A stretch of 12,884 nucleotides of DNA. It comes from Theristus sp. LFF4_11. Lineage: Eukaryota > Nematoda > Chromadorea > Monhysterida > Xyalidae. Where the stretch lies: the NCBI GenBank assembly GCA_030248135.1, contig JASANC010004757.1:1-12884 (forward strand). Reading direction: 5' to 3'. Position numbers and translations under genes: made by a program. Below, piece after piece: positions 1 to 7,500 of the stretch; within the stretch, counting starts at the first letter, position 1; each line of letters opens with the position of its first letter. Below the pieces are notes generated by a model. The model did no database searches and was not told where the DNA came from. It saw nothing but the letters and a program-made list of their open reading frames with translations.

Positions 1-761
1 CACACACGGTCTTCCTGTTTTAGTATTATAGATAGATTGTGTAAAATACTGTCGCGGCTTATGATTACAAATTTCCATCCTTGCTTGTTTCCTTTTGAGG
101 CAATTTCCGCAACTTCGTTATTTTTTTGTGCCCGTTTGATACTTATCCGTTTGTTTGACTTTTTCATGAAGTTTTTGTTGGATTGCTTGTTGCGTTGTGA
201 CTTTTGCAGTTCGTTGATCTTTTTTTTTGGATTTTTGGCCTATTCTACCGATAAAACTTTTTAAACCTAGTCCAGAGAGAATCTTTATGGGTGGTTTCAC
301 GTTTTTTTGGTTTTCTATTTTTGTTTTATGCTAATTTTTAAGCTTACGTGCTTGTGCTGCTTTTATCAACAATATCCCTTTTCATAGATTACATTCCCGA
401 CATTCCAGCCACAGACCAGTTTTTCGAACGGGTTTTCAACCGAACTTGCGAGCAGTTTGTATGAAACAGTGATCGGTTGTGTCAAATAATTTGCTTATTT
501 TACCGAACCGAAAACATTCATGCAAATCAATGATTTTTTTCAACTGAAATTATTCATTCAATTTTCAGTTTTTTTTCAACATTTTAACCTGACAGCCCCA
601 GTTCTCAAAATGACACCGGCCATTTTCTCTTACGTTTTCTTGCCGATTATTTTTTTCGCATTTTTTGGCTTTGAAAGAAAAACAGTATTCTGGTATTGCG
701 CAGTGTACGTTAGTTGCATTCTCATGAAACAAGGATCTTTATCCACCACATAACCGTTGTG
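1..761. other. T-rich non-coding stretch
   Basis: I see no convincing gene here. The top strand is extremely T-rich, with many T-runs of 7-9 bases and very little A. Short open frames exist on both strands (37-264 plus, 520-753 plus, 118-300 minus), but their products are what a T-rich strand gives by chance: Phe/Leu-rich on the plus strand and Lys/Gln-rich on the minus strand. It is compatible with intron or intergenic DNA. Confidence 0.6.
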
Positions 762-1154
762 TCATTTCCAGCATTCAGTAGCTGTCAAAGTTAATAAATT
801 AACCCAGTCTTTATCTTGTGCATTCGTGTAAATGGGCAGTTTTTGCAGCTTGCATAATCCGTCATAAACCCTGTCACTTCTCATTTGCGCGTGCACATGC
901 ACATTTTTGGTCTTTCTGTAGCAGTTTTGCCCCTCCCCAATCTCGAGAAACGTTTTTTTTGGCATCAGCCTGCTGGGCTTGAATTTTATTTTCTCAATTT
1001 TTGACGTATTTTCGTTGCGCTGTAGGGTGTAATTGATTGGCATTATTTGCTCTTTGTTCAGACCTCTGTAACGAGCAATCGCATACCAGTGTTTCCTTTT
1101 TTCAGTAGAAATATTTATTTGGTACAACCACATCTGAGTTTTGGTGATACGCAT
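762..1154 (-). CDS. Hypothetical 130-residue basic protein (longest open frame in window)
   Basis: I do not recognise this protein. It begins with a true ATG (MRITKTQMWLYQ) and runs 130 codons to TGA. It is rich in Lys and Arg, has a balanced set of other residues including Trp, Tyr, Cys and His, and shows no obvious membrane segment or signal peptide. An N-terminal stretch with WLYQ and HWYAIARYRG is the most domain-like part, and residues around NVHVHAQM contain alternating histidines. No splice sites are needed. A shorter open frame (1394-1212) lies 57 bases upstream on the same strand. One open frame of this length is expected about once by chance in a window of this size, and the minus strand is A-rich, which favours Lys codons. 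It could therefore be a chance frame. Confidence 0.22.
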   Translation of the reverse strand: MRITKTQMWLYQINISTEKRKHWYAIARYRGLNKEQIMPINYTLQRNENTSKIEKIKFKPSRLMPKKTFLEIGEGQNCYRKTKNVHVHAQMRSDRVYDGLCKLQKLPIYTNAQDKDWVNLLTLTATECWK

Positions 1155-1211
1155 AGCCTCAAGAAATGCGTAATTAACTAAATTTCTCTGTAAAACTTGT
1201 GCATTTTACGA

Positions 1212-1394
1212 TCACGAGCTGTCTTTTTTTATTTCTGGTCTGTCTCGGTTATTGTTCGAAAGTTCCGAATTTCTTTTATTTATTTCTCTTTCAGATGCAA
1301 ATAGCAAGGTCAAAGTCAAATATTTGTGAATAACAAACACAAGAAATAATGCTTTTTTGGCACATGTCTCATTTGTATCATTCACGTTGTTCAA
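1212..1394 (-). CDS. Hypothetical 60-residue protein with one hydrophobic segment
   Basis: No family is recognised. The frame starts with ATG (MNNVNDTNETCAKK). Residues 15-33 or so are hydrophobic (ALFLVFVIHKYLTLTLLF), which could form a membrane helix or signal anchor, and the remainder is a charged, Asn-rich tail ending in KKDSS. It lies directly upstream of the 130-codon frame on the same strand. A polar head, one hydrophobic segment and a charged tail make a reasonable small membrane protein, but a 60-codon frame is common by chance. Confidence 0.12.
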   Translation of the reverse strand: MNNVNDTNETCAKKALFLVFVIHKYLTLTLLFASEREINKRNSELSNNNRDRPEIKKDSS

Positions 1395-1888
1395 TTTTCC
1401 CGCGTTTCATGACAGTTTCACGATCCATTTATATTGTTATGTTGACTTTTCCACAAAGTTTACAGGTCTCTATGGTTTGCAGCAATTCCAAGGCACGCTA
1501 CACCGTCTTGTAACTCCGTCTTGTACAATTATACAGACGATTATTTCGATTTTCTCTGTTTTCTGCGGATTTCTCACTAGTAGCACAATCACAGAAACGT
1601 TCCATTAGCGAAAACATGAAAGCTGACAGTGGTGGTGTCCACTCATCCATCAAATTACTTGGAATCCGCTACACATTCATGTAAAACATAACCTGACTCT
1701 GGACGCGGAGTAAATTGATTGTGTTGCACGATATGTTTGGTGATTTTTCTGATCCGTAGTGACCAAACAACCTTGATTTTGGAATAACATTAATCAAAAC
1801 GCAAACACTGCTTGAGGTGTGGTGATTGGTGAAAAACGACTAAAAGATTCTGAAAACTCATTTTTTTCTATCCTGCCACCAGCATTGA
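1395..1888. other. Non-coding stretch before the repeat gene remnant
   Basis: I find no supportable gene. The short plus frame at 1357-1608 is Phe/Thr/Ile-rich without recognisable features. A pyrimidine-rich tract at 1861-1882, ending in CCACCAG with a further AG at 1891-1892, makes a plausible 3' splice site just before the acidic-repeat reading frame opens at 1889. Confidence 0.5.
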
Positions 1889-2735
1889 CCAGCAGCTTCT
1901 ACGTTTCACTGGGTGATCATTGATGATTCCAATGAATCACTAATTAACCAAGACATTTTTATGAATTTGATGAATCTGCTGATTTTCATGAACGCCAATA
2001 TGTTGATCAGCGTGAATCTAACGAATTTGATCTTGATGGTTCCGATGAATTTGCTGAATCTGCTAAATCTGCTGAATCTGACGTCTTTTGAATCTGCTAA
2101 ATATGTTGAAGCAGCAGAATTTGCTAAATTTGCTGAATATGTTTAATAAGTCAAAAACATATTGAATCATCACAATCTGCTGAATCTGACATATCTGATC
2201 CTGATCATTTTGCCAACTCTGATGAATTTGCCCAACTGCCAAATCTGCTGAATCTAATGAATTTTTTGAAAGCGAGGAATATGTTGAATCTGACGAATCT
2301 GCGAGTCTGTTAAATCTGACAGATTTTATCCCAATGAAACAGATAAATTTGCTATTTCTGCCGAATCTGCTGAATCTTTTGAATGTGATGAATCTGCTGA
2401 GTCACGCTCAAAAATGCCTAAATACAGTCCAAAGATGGCATCAGCTTTAGCCCTGGTGTCTCTTAGCGTGGTGTAAAGCACTGACACTGACACTTAGTAC
2501 TGACGAATCTTATTCAAATGAATCTGACAAATCTGACCAATCTATCGAATCTGTTGCATCTGCTGAATCTGCTACCTCTGGTGACAGTGCATCATTTAAC
2601 CCAGTAAATCAGTCAACTTATTTGCTGCGGTGTTCAACTGAAACAACAATAGCGGATTTTCGCAGGAAACTGAGAGAAGGTCATTTTTCGTTGCAACATG
2701 GAGTTTTTGACAGTTTTGACCGTGTAAATTTGCGG
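1889..2735 (+). pseudogene. Frameshifted Glu-Ser-Ala/Asp triplet-repeat coding remnant
   Basis: Protein-like sequence continues across this stretch but changes frame repeatedly. The open pieces are 1889-1960 (holding IDDSNES), 1948-2088 (SDEFAESAKSAESDVF), 2090-2143 (ESAKYVEAAEFAKFAEYV), 2137-2235 (IESSQSAESD), 2238-2308 (ESNEFFESEEYVESDES), 2294-2473 (AISAESAESFECDESAESR) and 2451-2735 (STDESYSNESDKSD). The last piece leaves the repeat and reads a normal-looking segment containing IADFRRKLREGHFSLQHGVF. Each join in the repeat can be explained by an indel of one or two bases, for example T4 at 2086-2089, CCC at 2230-2232 and a lost base near 2307. No in-frame ATG opens the last piece. I infer an acidic, probably disordered N-terminal region followed by a folded segment, either decayed or broken by assembly indels. 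No family is recognised. A purely non-coding minisatellite is the alternative for the repeat, but not for 2580-2735. Confidence 0.45.
1963..2573 (+). repeat. Degenerate 9-bp tandem repeat (GAATCTGCT-like)
   Basis: Units built on GAA-TCT-GCT recur through the stretch in tandem or near-tandem. Variants are GAATTTGCT, AAATCTGAC, CAATCTGCT, GAATATGTT and GAATGTGAT. The array is interrupted at about 2410-2500 by unrelated sequence that includes a short CACTGA tandem (2480-2492). Variation falls mainly on the first base of the GAA unit and the second base of the TCT unit, so it changes amino acids rather than third positions. That points to DNA-level repeat turnover or weak protein constraint. Confidence 0.85.
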
Positions 2736-2837
2736 TAGGTAATTTAAAGGTTCGACCATCTGATTAAAGGGTCTGAGCGAGCAGTCCACTTAGAAGTACT
2801 TTACCGTTGCAAACATCATGGTCACGTTACGTCCATT
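2736..2837 (+). pseudogene. Continuation of the same frame after two stop codons
   Basis: The frame of the preceding piece hits TAG (2736-2738) and TAA (2745-2747), then stays open for 30 codons to a TAA at 2838. The product is strikingly protein-like (FDHLIKGSERAVHLEVLYRC, then KHHGHVTSI). The two stops sit inside a 15-base GTAGGTAATTTAAAG segment that starts with GT, ends with AG and could be removed without changing frame. Introns that short are known only in a few protists. In-frame stops in a dead gene are the simpler reading. No family is recognised. Confidence 0.35.
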
Positions 2838-2892
2838 TAACGTTTTTCACCTTATTTCACGCTCTCTTGATTTTCTGTAGCATTGTTTGTAG

Positions 2893-3108
2893 GACATGTC
2901 ATGTGTGGAAACCAATAAAAATGTTGTTCTTGCCAGCCAAAGTTTTCAGTTTTTAACAACTTCCAATCAATTTTTGTCCACATGCAATTGTAACCGTAAT
3001 CCAATTGGTCGGTTTGTTGATTTTGATAAGTTGGCTGCAGCAATGGTTTTGAGAGAGAAACGGCGGAATTACAGTTTTTTTTGCGATTTCACAATGCAAC
3101 TTTTGTAA
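2893..3108 (+). CDS. Possible exon, Cys/Asn-containing, unknown product
   Basis: An open frame begins right after an AG at 2891-2892 that follows two T-rich acceptor-like tracts. It contains ATG at 2896 and runs to TAA at 3106. The product starts MSCVETNKNVVLASQ, has a Cys/Asn stretch (CNCNRNP), and later reads GRFVDFDKLAAAMVLREKRR, which looks like a basic helix. It would be in phase with a donor GTAAAT at 2724, so it could be the exon after the acidic-repeat piece (residues ...FDSFDR joined to DMSCVE...). It could instead be a chance frame. It ends six bases before the next candidate exon, which is in another frame. Confidence 0.22.
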   Translation, partial: DMSCVETNKNVVLASQSFQFLTTSNQFLSTCNCNRNPIGRFVDFDKLAAAMVLREKRRNYSFFCDFTMQLL

Positions 3109-3113
3109 CCTAG

Positions 3114-3220
3114 CGCAATCCAAATAACCTCGAATCACCCCGCAAACAACCTTTTATCAACGCGCTGAATCCCCCAGAATCATCTGCTGCCCAGGTTTTA
3201 CATGAATGTTTAACGAAGCC
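3114..3220 (+). CDS. Candidate internal exon (Pro/Ser-rich then helical), unknown product
   Basis: This 107-base segment follows AG at 3112-3113 and ends at a canonical donor GTGAGT (3221-3226). One frame is open throughout and reads RNPNNLESPRKQPF, then INALNPPESS and AAQVLHECLTKP, a sensible linker followed by a short amphipathic helix. The frame closes at the TGA inside the donor, as expected if splicing occurs there. The upstream acceptor has only a modest pyrimidine tract. It ends in phase 2, and joining it to the acceptor at 4362 completes CCG (Pro) and leads into 30 further open codons. The function is unknown. The good donor and the composition are what set it apart from background. 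Confidence 0.3.
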
Positions 3221-3226
3221 GTGAGT

Positions 3227-4361
3227 CATAAAACGGACGTACTCAGTTGAAAGTGGAAATATGTAGTCAATTAGTTTAGGGTGCAGTAGTCAGCACGTTT
3301 GAAAATACATTGGTCATTGTAAAATAGAAGACAGAAAACAGAAATTATACTTGCGGTCAATTGGGATTGTTTTCCATAACATGCGCCTATTTGAAATCAG
3401 TGTTGCACATGGAAACCCCGTAATTTCTGATTGACCCAAAAAATCGGCTAAACCAATGGGGCTCCGCATCTTGCATGCCGAAGTGCGTGTTCTAAAATGC
3501 AGATCATACCAAACCGATTGCCAAAACCCTGAAACTGGCTCAAAAAAGCAAAAAACATGCCAAAACGACAAGCCAAACAATATCAATCGGTATGTCATCA
3601 ACAGGCTTGAAGTCAGTTACTACTAGTGCGGGGTGCAACTACTGATGATGCACTGTTGCGAGGCTTGTGATCACGGGGCGAATGCTGCCATTGGCCCCAA
3701 CAACGCCCCAAAAAGCTTTTCAGGCTTGCTTTCCACGTTTTCAAAACGTTGCTGCGCACATTTTGGCATGGCATTTTTTTCGCATGGCACGAACATTGAT
3801 TGGCACGCATTTTTGAATGTATTTTAATTTTGGTACTTTTTTGACCGCGAATCGCTTTTTAGTTGCATTTTCACTTGGGAATGCAATCAGTGTGTTTCAC
3901 TTAATTGCGCAATGACAAGCGGACTTTGCCTTTTGTTCTTCTGGTTGTCAAAGGGAAAAGTCGATTTATCTGCAGAAAATAAAAACAAAATCAACAAATC
4001 TGTGTTTGTTTACTGCGTTTTTATGATGCTGTTTCCGTTCTACCAAAAAGAACAACCGCTCAGTTGATGGTTTGAGCGACATGGTTGGCCGACCTCATAA
4101 ATAATTGAGGCATTTTTATGCTTTGTCTCTTCTCATTTTCTGTTTACTAACCGAAAAAATGGCTATTTTCTTTCGACAACTTAATAGTAAGGATTCCCAT
4201 AAATGCTGTGAAATCTAAGATAAACCACTTTCTGTTGCATTTCGTTGCGTTTTTCTGTTTCCCTTTGCATTCTTTCTATTTCATGTCTGTTAGTTTTGTA
4301 ATGCATGTTAGATGTTGATTGGCTGTATTTGAGTTTAGCCATTTATTTCTTGTTATTACAG
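3227..4361. other. Probable intron or spacer
   Basis: The stretch is bounded by GTGAGT at 3221 and by a strong acceptor (T-rich tract ending TTATTACAG at 4361), so it could be one 1.1-kb intron. Small frames at 3314-3601 (minus), 3613-3810 (minus) and 3633-3827 (plus) overlap each other on opposite strands and look incidental. A short perfect palindrome with 7-base arms (ACGTTTT/AAAACGT, 3735-3749) is present. Nothing else is recognised. Confidence 0.45.
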
Positions 4362-4545
4362 GAATGGATCGCAACTTATGTCTTTTGAGATGCACAAATG
4401 TCTTTTTACAACTAAGCAGCGAAACGTCGGAAACCAAAGGGTTCCACCAGTATAATTCGTTGAATTTGAGCGGAAATTCTAAATCATGTGCAAATGTAGT
4501 ATTGGTTCGGCTTAAAATTGGCGTGGTGGTCAAAATAAGCAAGAG
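4362..4545 (+). CDS. Candidate exon with strong splice sites, unknown product
   Basis: The segment is preceded by a textbook acceptor (TTTCTTGTTATTACAG) and followed by a near-consensus donor (GAG|GTATGT at 4546-4551). One frame is open across all 184 bases and reads MDRNLCLLRCTNVFLQLSSE, then ETKGFHQYNS and later VVLVRLKIGVVVKISKR, a beta-rich, charged pattern. A second frame, the one in phase with the exon at 3114-3220, reads NGSQLMSFEMHKCLFTTKQR and stops at 4453-4455, so it would be a terminal exon instead. Both cannot be assumed. It is the best splice-bounded candidate in the window. No family is recognised. Confidence 0.35.
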
Positions 4546-4805
4546 GTATGTACATACATATGCAAGCAGATACTTGACCGTGCCAGCAAGCGTGAGCCGT
4601 TTTGAAAAATTAAATTAAGCCTTGGCTGCGAAATTTATTTCTGACATGCGTACGCTCGCAGATGACCAATCTCAAGTGAAACTCAATTCGACATAAGTGC
4701 CTTTTCCACTCTTTCCCTCTTTTCAATTGTTGCTTTTCGAAGCTCATTATAAAAGCATTTCAAACTGGCATCCATTGCTTGGATTTCAAAATTCTTTTTC
4801 TTCAG

Positions 4806-5000
4806 AGCCCAACAAACGTGTGTCTCAAATACTGCAAGCAACTCAGCCATGAGCCACTTATTATGTCCATGGCATTTCTGTCTCGTATATGCGTTACCAT
4901 GATGCCTTGGCCTTATTTCACATCCTTTTTACATCTCAAAACCGATCAATATTGCACAATTGTGCCCAACAGCAAAAGCGAAGAAAATTGTTTTCAATAA
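4806..5000 (+). CDS. Possible terminal exon ending in an AATAAA-overlapped stop
   Basis: A strong acceptor tract (TTCTTTTTCTTCAG, ending at 4805) is followed by an open frame of 64 codons with balanced codon use. It starts SPTNVCLKYCKQLSHEPL, contains HLKTDQYC, and ends PNSKSEENCFQ. The stop TAA (4998-5000) lies inside an AATAAA polyadenylation hexamer (4996-5001). The local base composition is richer in C and A than the surroundings. The preceding exon's phase (donor at 4546) would fit this frame only through the disfavoured AG at 4806-4807. With the CAG at 4803-4805 it would enter another frame that stops at about 4902. No family is recognised. Confidence 0.22.
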   Translation, partial: SPTNVCLKYCKQLSHEPLIMSMAFLSRICVTMMPWPYFTSFLHLKTDQYCTIVPNSKSEENCFQ

Positions 5001-5718
5001 AAATCCGTTCTTTTAAAGCTACATTCCGTTCTGTGATGATTTCCATGAGTGATTGTTGCTGAACATGCAGGTGTGCAGTTACGTTTTTTTTTTGTCTGTC
5101 GGAATTTTAATTTTGCTGCGCAATTGTTGAAAGCACGGCATTTTTGAAGAAATTTCTGAGAGCGAGAATCCAAACTATCCTGGGATGGGATCCGTTTTCT
5201 ATCTATCTGCTGATTTGTTGCGTGTTGTTGTAAAGATTTTTTTGGGTAACAGCGTTTTGTTATTACGAATCAGTATATAAAGTCGTTTGCTGTTGCAATT
5301 TCAAATTGGTTTTCAAAGATTTTTTTTTAAATTTAGCTTCGGTTGCATGAGCGCACATCATAGCAAAACTGCTATTATCTCCAGTAATCATCAATTTCTG
5401 CAATGCAAACAAGAACGCCCCAAAAACCATGCCCGGAAATCGAGAATTAGCCTGAAATTCATCTGAGATTCAGCGCTTTTGATAAGTAATTGCAATCAAT
5501 CTGTCAAATATCATCGGTCGGTGAATTTTGCTTTTGGCCATTTTCGATAAGCAGCTCGTTAATAAATAATCCTCCTGGTTCACAATTTTGGGTGTCAGTT
5601 TGCTCAGTACGGTGTCTCTGAATTCTGTAATAAATTTCACCCGCTTTTGGCCTTTTCTGCATTTGCTTCCGAAACACACTCAACAAGGATAACAAATGTA
5701 GCCAAGAATTGTTATTGA
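5001..5718. other. Non-coding stretch
   Basis: There is no convincing gene. A TATATAAAG sequence at 5274-5282 resembles a TATA box but has no supported gene start downstream. Two overlapping minus-strand frames (5470-5679 and 5504-5773) look incidental. Confidence 0.5.
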
Positions 5719-5949
5719 GTGAAAGCAGTGTGTAAACGTTTGTCAAATCGGGTTGGAAATAGTGAATGCACACATATTTGGCTGGCTAATCAACAGCCAA
5801 TTTTGCTGGAACGTGTTCTCAGTCCCCCTGTGGCGTGTATGGAGTGTGATTGTATTTATCAATTTTGTCACGGTTTTGAGAAAGAAGTGCCATATGAAAC
5901 TTTGAAACTGATATTCCGAATCTCTTTTGTACAGATTATTCAAAATTAG
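5719..5949 (+). CDS. Hypothetical open frame, Cys-containing, unknown
   Basis: This is a 76-codon frame with a GTG rather than ATG at its first position, ending in TAG. The product includes THIWLANQQPILLERVLSP, CMECDC and FEKEVPYETLKLIFRISF, which is balanced and helix-compatible. An acceptor-like CTTTTGTACAG lies near its 3' end (about 5933), so part of it might be intronic. The opposite strand is also open over most of it (5743-5943), which weakens the case. No family is recognised. Confidence 0.14.
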   Translation: MKAVCKRLSNRVGNSECTHIWLANQQPILLERVLSPPVACMECDCIYQFCHGFEKEVPYETLKLIFRISFVQIIQN

Positions 5950-6239
5950 CTGTTTCTATCGGCGTAATTTCCGCTGACCACCGAGTAAACCTAACGTTTT
6001 TAGCAAACCAAACTAAAGCCTTGGCATTTCTAGCATCGCTCTCGTTTGAACGGACTGATAAAATGCAGGGTGTGCACGTATGGGAAATTAGAAATCATCA
6101 CATTTTGAAAGGGCAAAAACCGCTATTCTACTGGGATTTGTGTCTCCTATCACATGTCAAAATACACATTCGCTCTGTTCGTCTGAAGCCATTAAAATAA
6201 CCTTCTGTTGCGTTTTTATCTCTTTTCGGTTAGTTTCAG

Positions 6240-6450
6240 ATTTGAATTCTTGCGGCTGATTTGTAATTGGTATAATTTTGTAACTGGTTTTGAGTCATTT
6301 TTACACCAAAAAAGCTGCGCAAGACTAACTCGGATAAGGCAAATCATAATAACAACCACTGCACGTATTCTCATATGCGGAACAAGTTTGTGCAAAAAAT
6401 TGCTTTTGGCTGCTTCCATAAATAAACATTTGTTGAACTGGTTTTTTTAA
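6240..6450 (+). CDS. Possible exon, helical basic segment, unknown
   Basis: The frame opens at 6208 and passes through an acceptor-like tract (TCTTTTCGGTTAGTTTCAG, ending about 6239). After it the product reads RFEFLRLICNWYNFVTGFES and then ARLTRIRQIIITTTARILIC before ending in NWFF and TAA. It looks helical and possibly membrane-associated. The opposite strand is also open (6216-6419). There is no good donor, so it would be terminal if real; ATAAATAAAC at 6418-6427 could carry a polyadenylation signal but precedes the stop. I do not recognise it. Confidence 0.14.
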
Positions 6451-6703
6451 ACTACTCTGTTTCCCCCTGAAGATTGCAACCACTCAGTAAGTTGCACTAA
6501 GTAGCTAATCATATGTATTCCATTAGAAACCGCAGAGCAAATCGAAGCCAACATTTACAAATCCCACCAAGCGAGGAAGAGCTGGACCACCCGCATTAAT
6601 TCGGGCCACGGAATCAAACGATTCGTTTGACAATGATAAATGATGGCACACGTGGCTAGTCTCAATGAAATATATTTACATATCCGTTACACTAAATGAA
6701 TGC
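6451..6703. other. Non-coding stretch with a short palindrome
   Basis: The region is less T-rich than its neighbours and has no open frame worth calling. It holds a GTAAGT donor-like site at 6487-6492, a perfect 7-base-arm palindrome at 6614-6630, and a CACGTG E-box at 6649-6654 within GGCACACGTGGC. Confidence 0.45.
6614..6630. repeat. Perfect inverted repeat, 7-base arms, 3-base centre
   Basis: TCAAACG-ATT-CGTTTGA is visible directly. It could be a protein-binding site or a small cruciform. One such palindrome may also occur by chance. Confidence 0.6.

Positions 6704-6768
<65 letters not shown>
6704..6768 (+). repeat. Perfect (TTG)21 microsatellite
   Basis: Twenty-one uninterrupted TTG units occupy 6704-6766, followed by TTTT. 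Purity over 63 bases suggests recent slippage. The array sits in no supported gene and would read as Leu, Cys or Val homopolymers in the three plus frames. Confidence 0.98.
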
Positions 6769-6769
<1 letters not shown>

Positions 6770-6945
6770 TCGTTTTGCTTATTTATGAGTGTAGTGTAGG
6801 CTTCAACGGATGTCTTTACACTTACTGACTGAGAAGAATATTATTGTCATTTTTGAATTTCGTGGTTAAAGTTTCATTTCATTGATGAACTGCGGTGAAG
6901 AACTAGCAAACTTTGAACATCAAACAGAAAAATCGTAACAGTGTG
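6769..6945. other. Short non-coding spacer
   Basis: The spacer between the microsatellite and repeat copy A has no open frame or motif that I can support. Confidence 0.5.
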
Positions 6946-7205
6946 GATTTGACAATTTCTAACGTTCATGGCGCACCAACGGATCAAAATGTGAAATGAT
7001 CTTTTATTTTGGTCCCGAGATTCAATGCGCGCAAACATAGGTAAACAGTTTCATGCGTGACGCGGGTGATTCAAAATTGTCAAAGTGATCCGAGTCCCTT
7101 AAATAGGACCGAGTCACTTTTGAATTGACACATAAGGATTGAAACTAGCTTCCTTTCGACGTCTGCACACGCATTCAGTCGCAGAATCTGAAAAAAATGA
7201 TAATA
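6946..7205 (+). repeat. Dispersed repeat, copy A (with about 91-base insertion)
   Basis: The core at 7006-7048 (ATTTTGGTCCCG...CAATGCGCGC...GGTAAACAG) matches the reverse complement of 12036-12078 at 37 of 43 positions without gaps. A second block, 7142-7184 (AAACTAGCTTCCTTTC...AGTCGCAG), matches the reverse complement of 11992-12033 at about 34 of 43. The match continues weakly to GATAATA at 7199-7205 and, upstream, back to GATTT at 6946 and ACCAA near 6975. Between the two blocks copy A has 93 bases where copy B has 2. The copy ends at an ATG (7197-7199) and a GTAAGT donor. It may be a duplicated promoter/leader or a small non-autonomous mobile element; no target-site duplication is evident. 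Confidence 0.75.
7049..7141. repeat. Insertion in copy A containing an imperfect hairpin (7081-7122)
   Basis: These 93 bases replace 2 bases at the corresponding place in copy B. Their centre is an imperfect inverted repeat: CAAAGTGATCCGAGTCC, a TTAAAT-containing centre, then GGACCGAGTCACTTTTG. CCGAGTC also occurs twice as a direct repeat (from 7090 and 7105). A small foldback insertion is the natural reading, though a deletion from copy B would look the same. Confidence 0.5.
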
Positions 7206-7500
7206 GTAAGTTCAGAGCCGTTTTTTGTTTATCAATCTCTGTATCAATATCTGCAAGACCATCTGTGTCTGCATTTTCTCTGTGTGCCTGATATTTCAGT
7301 GCCGGTTGGTTAGCTGTCTCGTACTAACGTGGAATGTACATGGGTTCTCAATTGTTAAAAAAAACATATTTCTCTCTGTCATCAATCTCAATTTTTTCCA
7401 CAACAGTTTTTTTTGCGCCTCTCATATCCTGGCACAGCTGTGTGTTGTTTCGCGCAAAAAAATTGTCACCCCCAAAAGAGGAAATAACCGAGAAAAATAA
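7197..7500 (+). CDS. Candidate two-exon small gene downstream of repeat copy A
   Basis: ATG at 7197-7199 has A at -3 and is followed by two codons and a perfect donor GTAAGT (7206-7211). A pyrimidine-rich tract with CTGAT and the acceptor ATATTTCAG (ends 7299) closes a 94-base intron. Splicing joins phase 0 to an open frame ending in TAA at 7498-7500. The predicted 69-residue product starts MIICRLVSCLVLTWNVHG, which resembles a short signal peptide or anchor, and ends VTPKRGNNREK. An Inr-like TCAGTC lies at 7175-7180. No family is recognised. The model is inferred from splice signals alone, and another frame overlaps it (7334-7534). Confidence 0.22.

Noticed and set aside
118..300. Minus-strand Lys/Gln-rich 60-codon frame
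   Set aside because: It is the low-complexity complement of a T-rich strand, with no other sign of a gene.
436..500. Possible fourth copy of the dispersed repeat (GATCGGT...GTCAAA words)
   Set aside because: Only two short words match and the flanks do not align.
2747..2757. GGTTCGACCAT as a tRNA B box
   Set aside because: No A box, acceptor stem or cloverleaf could be found upstream.
3314..3827. Three overlapping small frames on both strands
   Set aside because: They overlap one another, lie inside a likely intron and show no protein-like feature.
5274..5282. TATATAAAG as a TATA box
   Set aside because: No supported gene start or other promoter motif lies at the right distance.
6555..6580. 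CAAATCCCAC shared with repeat copy C
   Set aside because: A single 10-base match with no extension on either side.
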